Shown: positions 26,621 to 35,686 of the stretch, one piece after another
How positions within the stretch are numbered: the first letter of the stretch is position 1
Layout: each line of letters begins with the position of its first letter
Assembly (NCBI RefSeq): GCF_003687725.1
Contig: NZ_RDOJ01000012.1
Coordinates: 632 to 64,631, forward strand
DNA: 64,000 nt
From: Faecalibacter macacae
GTDB lineage: Bacteria; Bacteroidota; Bacteroidia; Flavobacteriales; Weeksellaceae
Direction of reading: 5' to 3'
The notes under the pieces: model-generated
Databases searched by the model: none
Seen by the model: the letters and a program-made list of their open reading frames with translations, nothing else
Told to the model about the DNA's origin: nothing
Made by a program: the position numbers and the translations under genes

Positions 26621-27481
26621 ATGAAAAAGTTTGCATTCATAGTCTTAATGATACAAGGTTTGATGGTTTTCGCTCAGAAAACCATCAATTCTGAAACTTT
26701 AAAGACATTTAATGTAAATGAAGATTCTAAAAAAGTAAATTCGGCTTATGCAGAGAATATGTTTTTTGGAATTTTTGGAGTAAAACACTTTATAAATGCT
26801 TTAGATGTAAATTATAAAGGAGTTAAATCCATTACAATTACAAGTAATGCGAATCCTAAGATTAAAACGCCTGTTTACAAAGCGCTTTATAACCAGGATG
26901 GAACACTTGATATGTTCGAGATTAGTGAACAAATTGGGAATGCTTTACAAGTAAAATACGATTATAAAGAAGGTGTAATTGCAAAAGAGGTAATTCATTA
27001 CCAAGGAAAAAATGCAATACTAAACACATTTTATTACAATGATGATAAAATGTATATCGAAAAACCAAATCAAAAATTTGAAATTGTTTGGTTAGAAGGT
27101 AATGTTCTTTTAAAGAAAGTATATACAGAAAACAACGTAGGTACAGAAGATCGCTTGATGCATAATTGTCGTATTACACGATCAATTGGTCAAGACATTA
27201 ATAAAGTTTGTTTCAATGATGCGAATTTTAAAATTCCATTGGTAATTACAGACTATGTTCCAGAAGTTGATGCAAATACGTTAAAGATTAATTTATTAAA
27301 AGGAGAAGAATCTCAAATTAAATCAATCGGAACAAACAAATTTGCAATCGTATTACAAGGAAAAGAAAAGTTCCATATTTCTTTAGATAAAGAAAACCGT
27401 ATTAAAAGTTTCAATTATTTAGGCAATCCGGCTTTACAAGAAAAGCCTATAGAATTTACGTTTGCCTATACAATGTTTTAG
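26621..27481 (+). CDS. Unknown secreted protein inside the suf cluster
   Basis: A 286-aa protein with signal peptide MKKFAFIVLMIQGLMVFAQ, starting 4 bp after the sufA stop and ending 3 bp before the sufB ATG. The start at 26621 is chosen over 26573 because the latter would overlap sufA and hide the signal peptide. The mature part looks like beta-strands with DGTLDMFEISEQ- and KFEIVWLEGNVLL-type segments, no recognised domain, and few Cys. An exported protein in a cytosolic Fe-S operon is unexpected. It may simply ride on the transcript, or it may be a conserved flavobacterial feature; function unknown. Confidence 0.8.
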   Translation: MKKFAFIVLMIQGLMVFAQKTINSETLKTFNVNEDSKKVNSAYAENMFFGIFGVKHFINALDVNYKGVKSITITSNANPKIKTPVYKALYNQDGTLDMFEISEQIGNALQVKYDYKEGVIAKEVIHYQGKNAILNTFYYNDDKMYIEKPNQKFEIVWLEGNVLLKKVYTENNVGTEDRLMHNCRITRSIGQDINKVCFNDANFKIPLVITDYVPEVDANTLKINLLKGEESQIKSIGTNKFAIVLQGKEKFHISLDKENRIKSFNYLGNPALQEKPIEFTFAYTMF

Positions 27482-27484
27482 AAA

Positions 27485-28942
27485 ATGAGTAACACAAAAT
27501 ATACAGAAGACGATCTACGTGAAGATCTTGCTAGCCAAAAACAATATGAGTTTGGTTGGACGACTGAAATGGAATATGAAGAATTCCCAGTTGGATTAAA
27601 TGAAGACATCGTGCGTGCTATTTCAGCAAAAAAAGAGGAGCCAGAATGGATGACGGAATGGCGTTTAGAAGCTTTCCGTGCTTGGGAAAAAATGGAAGAG
27701 CCTGAATGGGCGAACGTAACTTACGAAAAGCCAGATTTTCAAGCAATCCAATATTATGCTGCTCCAAAACCTAAAAAAGAATTAGCAAGTTTAGACGAAG
27801 TTGATCCTGAATTATTAAAAACTTTTGAGAAATTAGGAATTTCTTTAGACGAACAAAAACGTTTAACTGGAGTAGCTATTGATGTAGTTTTTGATTCAGT
27901 TTCAGTAAAAACTACGTTTAGAGAAACACTTTTAGAAAAAGGAATTATTTTCTGTTCTATTTCTGAGGCTATCAAAGAGCACCCAGAATTAGTTAAGAAG
28001 TACATTGGTAAAGTAGTACCTCCAACAGATAATTTCTATGCAGCTTTAAACTCTGCGGTTTTCTCTGATGGTTCTTTCTGTTATATTCCAAAAGGTGTAC
28101 GTTGTCCAATGGAATTATCAACGTACTTCCGTATCAACTCAGCAGGTACAGGACAATTCGAGCGTACATTATTAATCGCAGACGAAGGTTCTTACGTATC
28201 TTACTTAGAAGGTTGTACAGCACCAATGCGTGATGAAAATCAATTACACGCTGCAGTAGTTGAGTTATTAATCATGGATGATGCTGAAATTAAATATTCA
28301 ACAGTTCAAAACTGGTTCCCAGGTGATGAAAACGGAAAAGGAGGTGTATTCAACTTTGTAACTAAACGTGCAGTTTGTGAGAAAAATGCAAAAGTTTCTT
28401 GGACTCAGGTTGAAACAGGTTCTGCCGTAACTTGGAAATATCCATCTTGTATCTTAAAAGGTGATAATTCAGCAGGTGAGTTTTACTCAATCGCTGTAAC
28501 TAATCACTACCAACAAGCGGATACTGGAACTAAGATGATTCATATCGGAAAGAATTCGAAGTCTACAATTATTTCGAAAGGTATTTCTGCTGGTAAATCT
28601 CAAAACTCTTACCGTGGTTTAGTGAAAGTAATGAAAGGTGCTGAAGGAGCTCGTAACTTCTCTCAGTGTGATTCATTATTAATGGGTAACGAATGTGGAG
28701 CTCATACTTTCCCTTACATCGAAATTGAGAACAAAACAGCTCAATTAGAACACGAAGCAACAACTTCAAAAATTGGTGAAGATCAGTTATTCTACTGTAA
28801 CCAACGTGGTATCGATACAGAAAAAGCAATTGCTTTAATTGTAAACGGTTTCAGCCGCGAGGTATTAGATAAATTACCAATGGAGTTCGCTGTAGAGGCT
28901 AAAAAATTATTAGAAATCTCATTAGAAGGTTCTGTAGGATAA
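27485..28942 (+). CDS. sufB: Fe-S cluster scaffold subunit SufB
   Basis: A 485-aa scaffold on which the SufBCD complex builds clusters. It has the SufB/SufD beta-helix core (for example [22 protein letters not shown] near the end) and conserved Cys such as EGCTAP and MGNECGAHT. Length is typical of SufB. Cotranscribed with sufA and the secreted protein. Confidence 0.97.
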   Translation: MSNTKYTEDDLREDLASQKQYEFGWTTEMEYEEFPVGLNEDIVRAISAKKEEPEWMTEWRLEAFRAWEKMEEPEWANVTYEKPDFQAIQYYAAPKPKKELASLDEVDPELLKTFEKLGISLDEQKRLTGVAIDVVFDSVSVKTTFRETLLEKGIIFCSISEAIKEHPELVKKYIGKVVPPTDNFYAALNSAVFSDGSFCYIPKGVRCPMELSTYFRINSAGTGQFERTLLIADEGSYVSYLEGCTAPMRDENQLHAAVVELLIMDDAEIKYSTVQNWFPGDENGKGGVFNFVTKRAVCEKNAKVSWTQVETGSAVTWKYPSCILKGDNSAGEFYSIAVTNHYQQADTGTKMIHIGKNSKSTIISKGISAGKSQNSYRGLVKVMKGAEGARNFSQCDSLLMGNECGAHTFPYIEIENKTAQLEHEATTSKIGEDQLFYCNQRGIDTEKAIALIVNGFSREVLDKLPMEFAVEAKKLLEISLEGSVG

Positions 28943-28944
28943 TT

Positions 28945-29050
28945 TTTAGAAACTAGAAGTTAGAATTTAGTAGTTAGAAATTAACAATAATATAAGGTTA
29001 GTAGATGAGCAGTTCTAAAATCTGACATCTCAAATCTCAAATCTGAATAA
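28945..29050. repeat. Bipartite low-complexity spacer, copy 1 (sufB-sufC)
   Basis: The left half repeats TTAGAAGTTAG-like words and the right half repeats ATCTCAAATCT-like words, directly before the sufC ATG. The same two-part design in the same order recurs at 29812-29905. The halves are imperfectly complementary, so the RNA could fold. Confidence 0.75.
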
Positions 29051-29052
29051 AA

Positions 29053-29808
29053 ATGTTATTAAATATACAAGACTTACACGCTCGTATCGAGGAGCGCGAA
29101 ATTTTAAAAGGTTTAAATTTACAAATCAATCCAGGTGAGGTTCACGCAATTATGGGACCAAACGGTGCTGGTAAATCAACTTTATCTAATGTTATTACAG
29201 GTAGAGAAGATTACGAAGTAACTGACGGAGATATTCAATTAGATGACGAATCGATCTTAGAATTAGCTCCAGAAGAAAGAGCGCAAAAAGGTATTTTCAT
29301 GTCGTTCCAATACCCAATTGAAATTCCTGGTGTTTCTGTAACAAACTTCATCAAAACTTCTATCAACGAAACGCGTAAAGCGCAAGGCTTAGAAGAAATG
29401 GGAGCTTCAGAAATGTTAAAAGAAATTCGTGCGAAAGCTGAGTTATTAGGTATCAAAAAAGATTTCTTATCTCGTTCTTTAAATGAAGGATTCTCTGGTG
29501 GTGAGAAAAAACGTAACGAAATTTTCCAAATGTTAATGTTAAACCCAAAATTAGCAATCTTAGATGAAACTGATTCTGGATTAGATATCGATGCTTTACG
29601 TATCGTTGCTGAAGGGGTTAACGCTTTCAAAAATGAAAACAACGGAGTTTTAGTAATTACACACTACCAACGTTTATTAGACTACATCGTTCCTGATTTC
29701 GTTCACGTTTTAGCGGACGGAAAAATCATCAAATCTGGAGGTAAAGAATTAGCTTTAGAATTAGAAGAAAAAGGATACGACTGGGTTAAAGAAGAGGCAG
29801 GAATCTAA
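29053..29808 (+). CDS. sufC: SufC ATPase
   Basis: A 251-aa ABC-type ATPase of the SufBCD complex. Walker A is GPNGAGKST (residues about 36-44), the signature GFSGGEKKR, Walker [13 protein letters not shown] and the switch His in VITHYQ. SufC drives opening of SufB-SufD and is not a transporter. Confidence 0.97.
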   Translation: MLLNIQDLHARIEEREILKGLNLQINPGEVHAIMGPNGAGKSTLSNVITGREDYEVTDGDIQLDDESILELAPEERAQKGIFMSFQYPIEIPGVSVTNFIKTSINETRKAQGLEEMGASEMLKEIRAKAELLGIKKDFLSRSLNEGFSGGEKKRNEIFQMLMLNPKLAILDETDSGLDIDALRIVAEGVNAFKNENNGVLVITHYQRLLDYIVPDFVHVLADGKIIKSGGKELALELEEKGYDWVKEEAGI

Positions 29809-29811
29809 TTA

Positions 29812-29905
29812 TTTTAGAAGTTAGAAGTTAGAAATTAGGAGTTAGAAATTAGTTTATCTAATATTTCACATCTAAAATCTCACATCTAGAATCTAGAATC
29901 TAAAA
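29812..29905. repeat. Bipartite low-complexity spacer, copy 2 (sufC-sufD)
   Basis: TTAGAAGTTAGAAATTAG-type words on the left, then ATCTAGAATCTAAAATCT-type words on the right up to the sufD start. Same design as the spacer at 28945-29050. Confidence 0.8.
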
Positions 29906-29916
29906 TCTAATAAAAG

Positions 29917-31236
29917 ATGATTGATTTAAAAGAAAATTTAGTTTCTCGTCATAATGCGTTTTTAGAAGCGAACCAAACAAATCCAACCGTGGATGGATTG
30001 CGTAAGGAAGCGATTGAAATCTTCAATAACGAAGGTTTCCCAAAACGTAAGGACGAAGAATGGAAATATACAAATGTTGCACCTTTAGTAAAAGTAGATT
30101 ATACTTTAAACGCTGAAGAAGCAACAGTTGATGCTGAAACAATCAACGGTTTATTTGTAAACAACTTAGACTCAAACAAAGTTGTTTTCGTAAACGGTAA
30201 ATTTGATGCAGCATTATCTTCTATCGATTCAGAAGAAGTTACAATTAAACCTTTAAGCGAGGTTTTAGTTGATGCTCCTTACCAAGAAGTTGTAGAACAA
30301 TTCTACGGAAAAATTGCATTAAAAAATGAAGCATTTGTTGCTTTAAATAATGCGTATGCAACGGAAGGATTTTTCGTACAAGTTGCTAAAAATAAAATCG
30401 TAGAAACACCAATCGAAGTGTTATATATCGCAACAGGAAATACGCAAGAAGCTTTATTACAACCAAGAAATTTAGTTGTAATTGGAGATCAAGCGAAAGT
30501 TCAAATCATCGAGAAACACGTTACTTTAAACGAAACTGCAAACTTAACGAATGCATTAACGGAAGTTAACGTAGGTAAAAACGCTGATTTATTCTTATAT
30601 AAATTCCAAAACGATACAGATAACGTTTCGTTAATTGATAATACATACATCAACCAAGAACGCGATTCTCGTGCACACGTTTTCACATTTGCCTTTGGAG
30701 GGAAAATTGTTCGTAACAATTTAAACTTCTTCCAAAACGGAGAAAACTGTAATTCTGTAATGGATGGTATTACAATGATCGAGAATAAACAACACGTGGA
30801 TCACCACACATTTGTTGAGCATAATTTCCCTAACTGTGAATCTCACGAGTTATACAAAGGAATTTATGATGGTAAATCTGAAGGTGTTTTCAACGGTAAA
30901 ATTTTCGTTCACAAAGAAGCTCAGAAATTAAATGCGTTCCAACAAAATAACAACGTATTATTATCTGATACTGCTTCGATCAACACAAAACCTCAGTTAG
31001 AGATTTTTGCTGATGATGTAAAATGTTCTCACGGATGTACTGTTGGTCAGTTAGCAGAAGATTCTTTATTCTATATGCAACAACGTGGTATTCCACAAAA
31101 AGAAGCTAAAGCTTTATTATTATATGCTTTTGCATCTGATGCTTTACAACGTGTAGCAATTGAAGAAATACAAAATGTCGTAAATCATATGATTGCAGCT
31201 AAATTAGGTGTAGATATTGATTTCGAATTAAATTAA
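29917..31236 (+). CDS. sufD: Fe-S cluster assembly protein SufD
   Basis: A 439-aa partner of SufB. N-terminal helices, then a beta-helix core with the family ending (SLFYMQQRGIPQKEAKALLLYAFASDALQ). A His/Cys pair in KCSHGCTVGQL matches SufD. Likely needed for iron entry with SufBC. Confidence 0.95.
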   Translation: MIDLKENLVSRHNAFLEANQTNPTVDGLRKEAIEIFNNEGFPKRKDEEWKYTNVAPLVKVDYTLNAEEATVDAETINGLFVNNLDSNKVVFVNGKFDAALSSIDSEEVTIKPLSEVLVDAPYQEVVEQFYGKIALKNEAFVALNNAYATEGFFVQVAKNKIVETPIEVLYIATGNTQEALLQPRNLVVIGDQAKVQIIEKHVTLNETANLTNALTEVNVGKNADLFLYKFQNDTDNVSLIDNTYINQERDSRAHVFTFAFGGKIVRNNLNFFQNGENCNSVMDGITMIENKQHVDHHTFVEHNFPNCESHELYKGIYDGKSEGVFNGKIFVHKEAQKLNAFQQNNNVLLSDTASINTKPQLEIFADDVKCSHGCTVGQLAEDSLFYMQQRGIPQKEAKALLLYAFASDALQRVAIEEIQNVVNHMIAAKLGVDIDFELN

Positions 31237-31291
31237 TATTTGAGTTATAAGTATTAAGTAATAAGTTTTAAGTAAACTTATTTTAAAATAT

Positions 31292-31333
31292 AAAGTAAGT
31301 ATTTAAAGCAATTTTGAATACTTACTTTTTTTG
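31292..31333 (+). terminator. Internal terminator between sufD and sufS
   Basis: An 11-bp stem, AAAGTAAGTAT (31292-31302) with ATACTTACTTT (31318-31328), 15-nt loop, then five T. It would cut sufS from the upstream transcript. Confidence 0.7.
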
Positions 31334-31345
31334 TTCTTAATTTTG
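31314..31345 (+). promoter_or_regulatory. Possible sufS promoter, TTG-N21-TAATTTTG
   Basis: TTG at 31314-31316 and TAATTTTG at 31338-31345 are spaced within the 17-23 nt range of Bacteroidetes promoters and lie just after the terminator stem. It would allow separate control of sufS, 45 nt upstream of the ATG. Confidence 0.5.
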
Positions 31346-31389
31346 AGAAAGCTCATAACTCATAATTCATAACTTAAAACTTTATAATA

Positions 31390-32613
31390 ATGTCATTAGA
31401 TATTCAAAATATAAGAAGTCAATTTCCAATTTTAAATCGTGAAGTTAATGGGAAACCATTAGTTTACTTTGATAACGGAGCTACTTCTCAAAAGCCAAAA
31501 GTTGTATTAGATGTTTTAGACGAATATTACGAAAAATACAATGCGAATGTTCATCGCGGAATTCACACATTAAGCCAGGAAGCAACTGATTTAATGGAAG
31601 AATCTCGTCGTAAGATTCAGGCTTTTATCAATGCTAAACACGATCATGAAGTTATTTTTACACGTGGTACAACAGAATCAATCAATTTAGTAGCGAATAC
31701 AATTGGTCAATTATTAACGGCTGATGATGAGATTATCATTACTGAAATCGAACATCATTCGAATATTGTGCCTTGGCAATTGGTTACTCAACGTACCGGA
31801 GCAAAGTTAAAATACATTCCGTTAACGGCTGAAGGTATTTTAGATATTGCGAAATTGGACGAATTATTAACGGATAAAACGAAATTGGTTTGTGTTAATC
31901 AAGTATCGAATGCGTTAGGAGTTGTAAATCCAATTGAAACAATTATCAAAAAAGCACACGCAAAAGGTGCTTGGGTTTTAATTGATGGTGCGCAATCTGT
32001 TCCGCATACAAAAATTGATGTACAAGCTTTAGATGCTGATTTCTTAGCGTTTTCTGGACATAAAATGTACGGACCAACTGGAATCGGAATTTTATACGGA
32101 AAAGAAGAAATCTTAAATCAATTGCCACCTTTCCATGGAGGTGGAGAGATGATTAAAGATGTTACGATGGAAGTTTCTACATATGCTTGTTTACCATTCA
32201 AATTTGAAGCAGGAACACCTGACGTTGCCGGTATAATCGGTTTAGGAGCAGCAGTAGATTTTATCAATTCAATCGGTATTGAAGCGATTCACGATTACGA
32301 AGAAGAATTAGTTAATTATACAATTGAGCGTTTATCAGAATTTGAAGAAGTTGTGATTTATGCTAAGGATGCAAAACACGCTGGAGCGGTTTCTTTCAAT
32401 TTAAAATTAGATGGTGTTCATTCATCGGATGTCGGAATGATTTTAGATAAAAAAGGAATTGCAGTTCGTACGGGGCATCACTGTGCGCAGCCAATTATGC
32501 ACCATTTCGGGATTCCTGGAACAGTACGTGCATCGTTTGGTATCTACAACACAAAAGAAGAAATTGATACGTTTATTGATGGTTTAAAAACCGCAATTCG
32601 TATGTTAGGATAA
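31390..32613 (+). CDS. sufS: Cysteine desulfurase SufS
   Basis: A 407-aa PLP enzyme taking sulfur from cysteine for Fe-S assembly. The PLP-binding Lys is in FSGHKMYGPTG and the catalytic Cys in GHHCAQP, features of group II desulfurases. No sufE or sufU gene is in view, so its sulfur acceptor must be elsewhere. Own promoter/terminator arrangement suggests at least partly independent expression from sufABCD. Confidence 0.96.
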   Translation: MSLDIQNIRSQFPILNREVNGKPLVYFDNGATSQKPKVVLDVLDEYYEKYNANVHRGIHTLSQEATDLMEESRRKIQAFINAKHDHEVIFTRGTTESINLVANTIGQLLTADDEIIITEIEHHSNIVPWQLVTQRTGAKLKYIPLTAEGILDIAKLDELLTDKTKLVCVNQVSNALGVVNPIETIIKKAHAKGAWVLIDGAQSVPHTKIDVQALDADFLAFSGHKMYGPTGIGILYGKEEILNQLPPFHGGGEMIKDVTMEVSTYACLPFKFEAGTPDVAGIIGLGAAVDFINSIGIEAIHDYEEELVNYTIERLSEFEEVVIYAKDAKHAGAVSFNLKLDGVHSSDVGMILDKKGIAVRTGHHCAQPIMHHFGIPGTVRASFGIYNTKEEIDTFIDGLKTAIRMLG

Positions 32614-32636
32614 AATATATCAATTTAACTATATAA

Positions 32637-32664
32637 GAAATGGGAAGCCTTGGGTTCCCATTTC
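32637..32664. terminator. Bidirectional terminator between sufS and ssb
   Basis: A 10-bp stem, GAAATGGGAA (32637-32646) with TTCCCATTTC (32655-32664), loop 8 nt, between convergent genes. Confidence 0.75.
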
Positions 32665-32674
32665 CTGTTTTGGA

Positions 32675-33001
32675 TTATAACAATATAATTTCCTCTACGA
32701 CTATCTCAGCTACATGTTTCACAATACCTTCTTTGGTTGTATAATCGTTATACGATAATTTCCCTTCGACAGCTATTTGTTTTCCTTTTGTAACGTGCTG
32801 CTCAACGATGTTTGATAAATTACCCCAAACGACTAAATTATGCCAAGTAGTTTGTTCTACTTTCTCTCCTTTAGCATTGGAATAGCTTTCGTTTGTCGCT
32901 AAACTCAATCGAGCCAATTTCTTGTTGTTGTCCAAAACTTTTATTTCTGGATCTTGTCCTACATGTCCAATTAATTGAACTTTGTTTCTTAATGTACTCA
33001 T
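32675..33001 (-). CDS. ssb: Short single-stranded DNA-binding protein
   Basis: A 108-aa OB-fold protein: NKVQLIGHVGQDPEIK, ATNESYSN..., TTWHNLVVWG. It ends right after the OB fold (EIVVEEIILL) and lacks the disordered tail and acidic DDDIPF tip of canonical SSB that recruits partner enzymes. It is likely an accessory SSB. No DNA-repair, competence or plasmid gene is next to it. Confidence 0.9.
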   Translation of the reverse strand: MSTLRNKVQLIGHVGQDPEIKVLDNNKKLARLSLATNESYSNAKGEKVEQTTWHNLVVWGNLSNIVEQHVTKGKQIAVEGKLSYNDYTTKEGIVKHVAEIVVEEIILL

Positions 33002-33075
33002 GGCGATAAATAATTTAAATTAAATGTATATCACTAAGTTACGTAAATAAAATTAACTAATAGGTTATTAATTAC

Positions 33076-33459
33076 TTAAACGACATGCTCACGATATAAT
33101 TTTTCCAATAGTTTATCCAGATTATATGTTTTACCTGGATGTGGGCGAGAAGTTTGAATACATGAACTTCTTACGGCAGTTAACCAACGAAAACGTTCTT
33201 GAATTTCGAATTTCGAAACACCAGAGTAAACATTAGATCCTTCTGCAATCTGACTTAAAGCTTTTAAATTAGAATCAATAAAACATAAATCAAAATCGTG
33301 TGCAAAAGCATTGATTCGTTGATCATTGATGAAGTATTTTACTTTTAAATATTTCTCTCTTTTCGAAAAAACAATTACACCAACATTGACAAACTCTTCT
33401 CGTTCTACTTTAGGAACAAATCGGATGATGGCGTACTCATACAAGATTTTTTCTGGCAT
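33076..33459 (-). CDS. DUF3037 family protein
   Basis: A 127-aa protein recognisable by YEYAIIRFVPKVEREEFVNVGVIVFS near the start and a C-terminal TSRPHPGKTYNLDKLLEKLY segment. DUF3037 proteins are small, cytosolic and uncharacterised. It overlaps the HipA-like kinase gene upstream by 23 bp, implying translational coupling, and this pair recurs together in other bacteria (from memory of the families). Confidence 0.85.
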   Translation of the reverse strand: MPEKILYEYAIIRFVPKVEREEFVNVGVIVFSKREKYLKVKYFINDQRINAFAHDFDLCFIDSNLKALSQIAEGSNVYSGVSKFEIQERFRWLTAVRSSCIQTSRPHPGKTYNLDKLLEKLYREHVV

Positions 33460-34228
33460 CGTTTGCTTCGTTTATAAAGTTAATAGAGTGTTCTAATCGT
33501 AATTCGATGAAAGCTTTATACGTTTCTCTCATTTCAGAAATTGACATATTATAAGCTTCAGTTTCGTACCATTCATCAGGAATTAGATTGACTAATTCGT
33601 CCACAAAATCACAAGTCAAAATAGCTTTAAATTCAGCATCAACTTCCTCTAATTTTATTGCATTTTTAAGTAAAACATGATCCTTGATTTGCGGAAATTT
33701 AGTTTTTGCTGATGTTTCCCAATTGTCCCAAGAATGATGAAAATAGTAGGCAGCACCATGATCAATTAACCATAATTCTTTGTTCCACATCAACATATTT
33801 GTATTACGATACGTTCGGTCTACATTGGTAATAAATGCATCTAACCAAACAATTTGAGAGGCTAATTTATCATCAACTGGCATTACAGCCGGATCGTAAT
33901 TTATAGAACCAGATAAGAAATGTAAAGCTAAATTAGTTCCTTCACTAAATTTTAATAAATCCTGAATTTCTTCATCCGCTTCAGTTCTACCAAAATCAAC
34001 ATCTAATAAAGCAAAAACCAATTCAGGAACTTTAAAGCCTAATTTACGAGCAATTTCACCTCCTAATAATTCGGAAATTAACATACGTGGTCCGTGACCT
34101 GCTCCTTTGAATTTTAAAACATATTTAAATCCGTCATCAGCATCTGCTAATGCAGGAAGTGAACCGCCTTCTCTCAATGCCTGTAAATAGCGTTCAACAG
34201 TAACTGTTCGTAAATCTAATTTTTTCAT
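33437..34228 (-). CDS. HipA-like kinase domain protein
   Basis: A 263-aa protein of the HipA_2-like class. Kinase features: K39 in YVLKFKG, catalytic loop N135-V-D137-R with N142 (ITNVDRTYRNTN), and D156-H-G (LIDHGAAY) in place of DFG. The N-terminal HipA DNA-contact and dimer parts are missing and there is no HipB-like antitoxin; instead it overlaps a DUF3037 gene. Active-site residues look intact, so protein or small-molecule phosphorylation is plausible. Not the classical HipBA toxin system. Confidence 0.82.
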   Translation of the reverse strand: MKKLDLRTVTVERYLQALREGGSLPALADADDGFKYVLKFKGAGHGPRMLISELLGGEIARKLGFKVPELVFALLDVDFGRTEADEEIQDLLKFSEGTNLALHFLSGSINYDPAVMPVDDKLASQIVWLDAFITNVDRTYRNTNMLMWNKELWLIDHGAAYYFHHSWDNWETSAKTKFPQIKDHVLLKNAIKLEEVDAEFKAILTCDFVDELVNLIPDEWYETEAYNMSISEMRETYKAFIELRLEHSINFINEANDARKNLV

Positions 34229-34329
34229 TGTAATTTAAAAGTCTACAAATTTAGTATAAAATTAGCATTTTATTTTTTTGATTTATTATTCAGATAAATC
34301 ATCTTTGTACAAGGTTATTTAATAGGAAA

Positions 34330-34974
34330 ATGCGTATAGGAAAATTTATAGTAACAAGAGTTTCAGCCATATTTATATTAGGAGCTATTGGGTTACTTGT
34401 TTTTTTAATTGCTTTACAAGCGTATACTTCTCGTTTTATTTTTCAAGATAAATTTGATATTCCTAATAAATATAGAGTAGGAGTGGTTTTTGGTGCGAAA
34501 TTAAATGCTGATGGAACACCAGGTACCTACTTAAAAGATAGGTTAGATACAGCTTTAGATTTATATTATTCGCATAAAATTGATATTATTATTCTTTCTG
34601 GTGAAAGATTGAATCAGAATTTTAATGAAATTGATGTTATGGAGAAATATATTTTAGAAAATGGAGTACCGATTGAAAGAACGTATTTAGATACTGGTGG
34701 ACTGGATACGTATAGTACTGTTTATCGTGTAAAGCATATATTCCAGTTTGATAAAGTTATCTATATTACTCAGAATTTCCATTTAACTCGTGCTACATTT
34801 TTAGGAAAAATGATGGGTGTTGATTGTGTAGGTTATAATGCAGATGGCTCTAAATATAAAAACCTCAATGAACATAAATTCAGAGAGGTCTTTGCAAATA
34901 TTAAAGCAATGCTTGATTTTTCTAATGATCGTCAACCTGATGTTTTGGTTGACAGTAAAGATTCAATTAATTAG
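34330..34974 (+). CDS. SanA/YdcF-like DUF218 protein
   Basis: A 214-aa inner-membrane-anchored protein: transmembrane helix near residues 12-30, then a DUF218 domain (VGVVFGAKLNADGTPGTYLKDRLDTA, ILSGE, YLDTGGLDTYSTV, ITQNFHLTRA). E. coli SanA of this family affects envelope barrier function; the biochemical activity is not firmly known. Its stop overlaps the stop of the convergent RsmI-like gene by 4 bp, leaving no room for a terminator. Confidence 0.88.
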   Translation: MRIGKFIVTRVSAIFILGAIGLLVFLIALQAYTSRFIFQDKFDIPNKYRVGVVFGAKLNADGTPGTYLKDRLDTALDLYYSHKIDIIILSGERLNQNFNEIDVMEKYILENGVPIERTYLDTGGLDTYSTVYRVKHIFQFDKVIYITQNFHLTRATFLGKMMGVDCVGYNADGSKYKNLNEHKFREVFANIKAMLDFSNDRQPDVLVDSKDSIN

Positions 34975-35678
34975 GCCTGCATCACGTAGATTGCTGGTCT
35001 TTTATGGAAATCGTATTTTTCGTTTTTCCAATCTTTGATTGATCTTGTTCTGATATCTTCAGATTCTAAAGTAATATCACAAGCCACACAAATTTTAGTG
35101 TCAGTACGTAAGATTTTAGTTAAATCTTCAATCATTTGATTGTTTCTATACGGTGTTTCCATAAATATTTGTGCAACTCCAGTTCTAGAACTTTCTGCTT
35201 CTAACTGTCCTAAACGTTTTTTACGTTCATTTTTGTCTATTGGTAAATACCCGTGAAAAGCGAAGTTTTGTCCATTCATTCCAGAAGCCATTAAAGCCAT
35301 TAATATAGAAGATGGTCCTACTAAAGGAACAACCTGAATTTTTTTGTCTTGAGCTACTTTTACTAATTGTGCACCTGGATCTGCAACAGCAGGTAATCCA
35401 GCTTCAGAAATAATTCCGATTGTTTTTCCTTGGTCTAATAATTTAACCAATTCAAATAATTCTTGCGGATTTGTATCTTTATCTAAAATGTAAAGATCTA
35501 AATCAGATTGAACTTTTTCTGGGCAAACTTGTTTGATGAATTTACGTGCAGATTTTTCGTTTTCAACCACAAATGTGTTGATAGAACGAATAATTTCTAA
35601 GTTAAACTCTGGTAAAACTCTATTATATGGACTTTCTCCCAATAAACTTGGGATAAGATAAACTTTTGAAGTTGTCAT
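34971..35678 (-). CDS. RsmI-like tetrapyrrole-methylase family methyltransferase
   Basis: A 235-aa SAM-dependent methylase. Typical segments are ISEAGLPAVADPGAQLV, VPLVGPSSILMALMASG and FAFHGYLP. It belongs to the RsmI superfamily (2'-O-methylation of 16S rRNA C1402) but is a shorter, divergent form common in Bacteroidetes, so the rRNA target is inference. Just upstream, 9 bp away, is a phosphatase gene on the same strand, likely the same transcript. Confidence 0.88.
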   Translation of the reverse strand: MTTSKVYLIPSLLGESPYNRVLPEFNLEIIRSINTFVVENEKSARKFIKQVCPEKVQSDLDLYILDKDTNPQELFELVKLLDQGKTIGIISEAGLPAVADPGAQLVKVAQDKKIQVVPLVGPSSILMALMASGMNGQNFAFHGYLPIDKNERKKRLGQLEAESSRTGVAQIFMETPYRNNQMIEDLTKILRTDTKICVACDITLESEDIRTRSIKDWKNEKYDFHKRPAIYVMQA

Positions 35679-35686
35679 TTTGGGTA

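Larger units (their letters stand above)
31245..31383. repeat. Bipartite spacer variant with terminator (sufD-sufS)
   Basis: Left words of type ATAAGTATTAAGT and right words of type CATAACTCATAATTCATAACTT flank an internal hairpin. The left arm resembles the reverse complement of the right arm, so this is a variant of the same bipartite design with different words. Confidence 0.65.

Noticed and set aside
33437-34228. Classical HipBA toxin-antitoxin pair
   Set aside because: The kinase is the shorter HipA-like class, and the partner is DUF3037, with no HipB helix-turn-helix protein.
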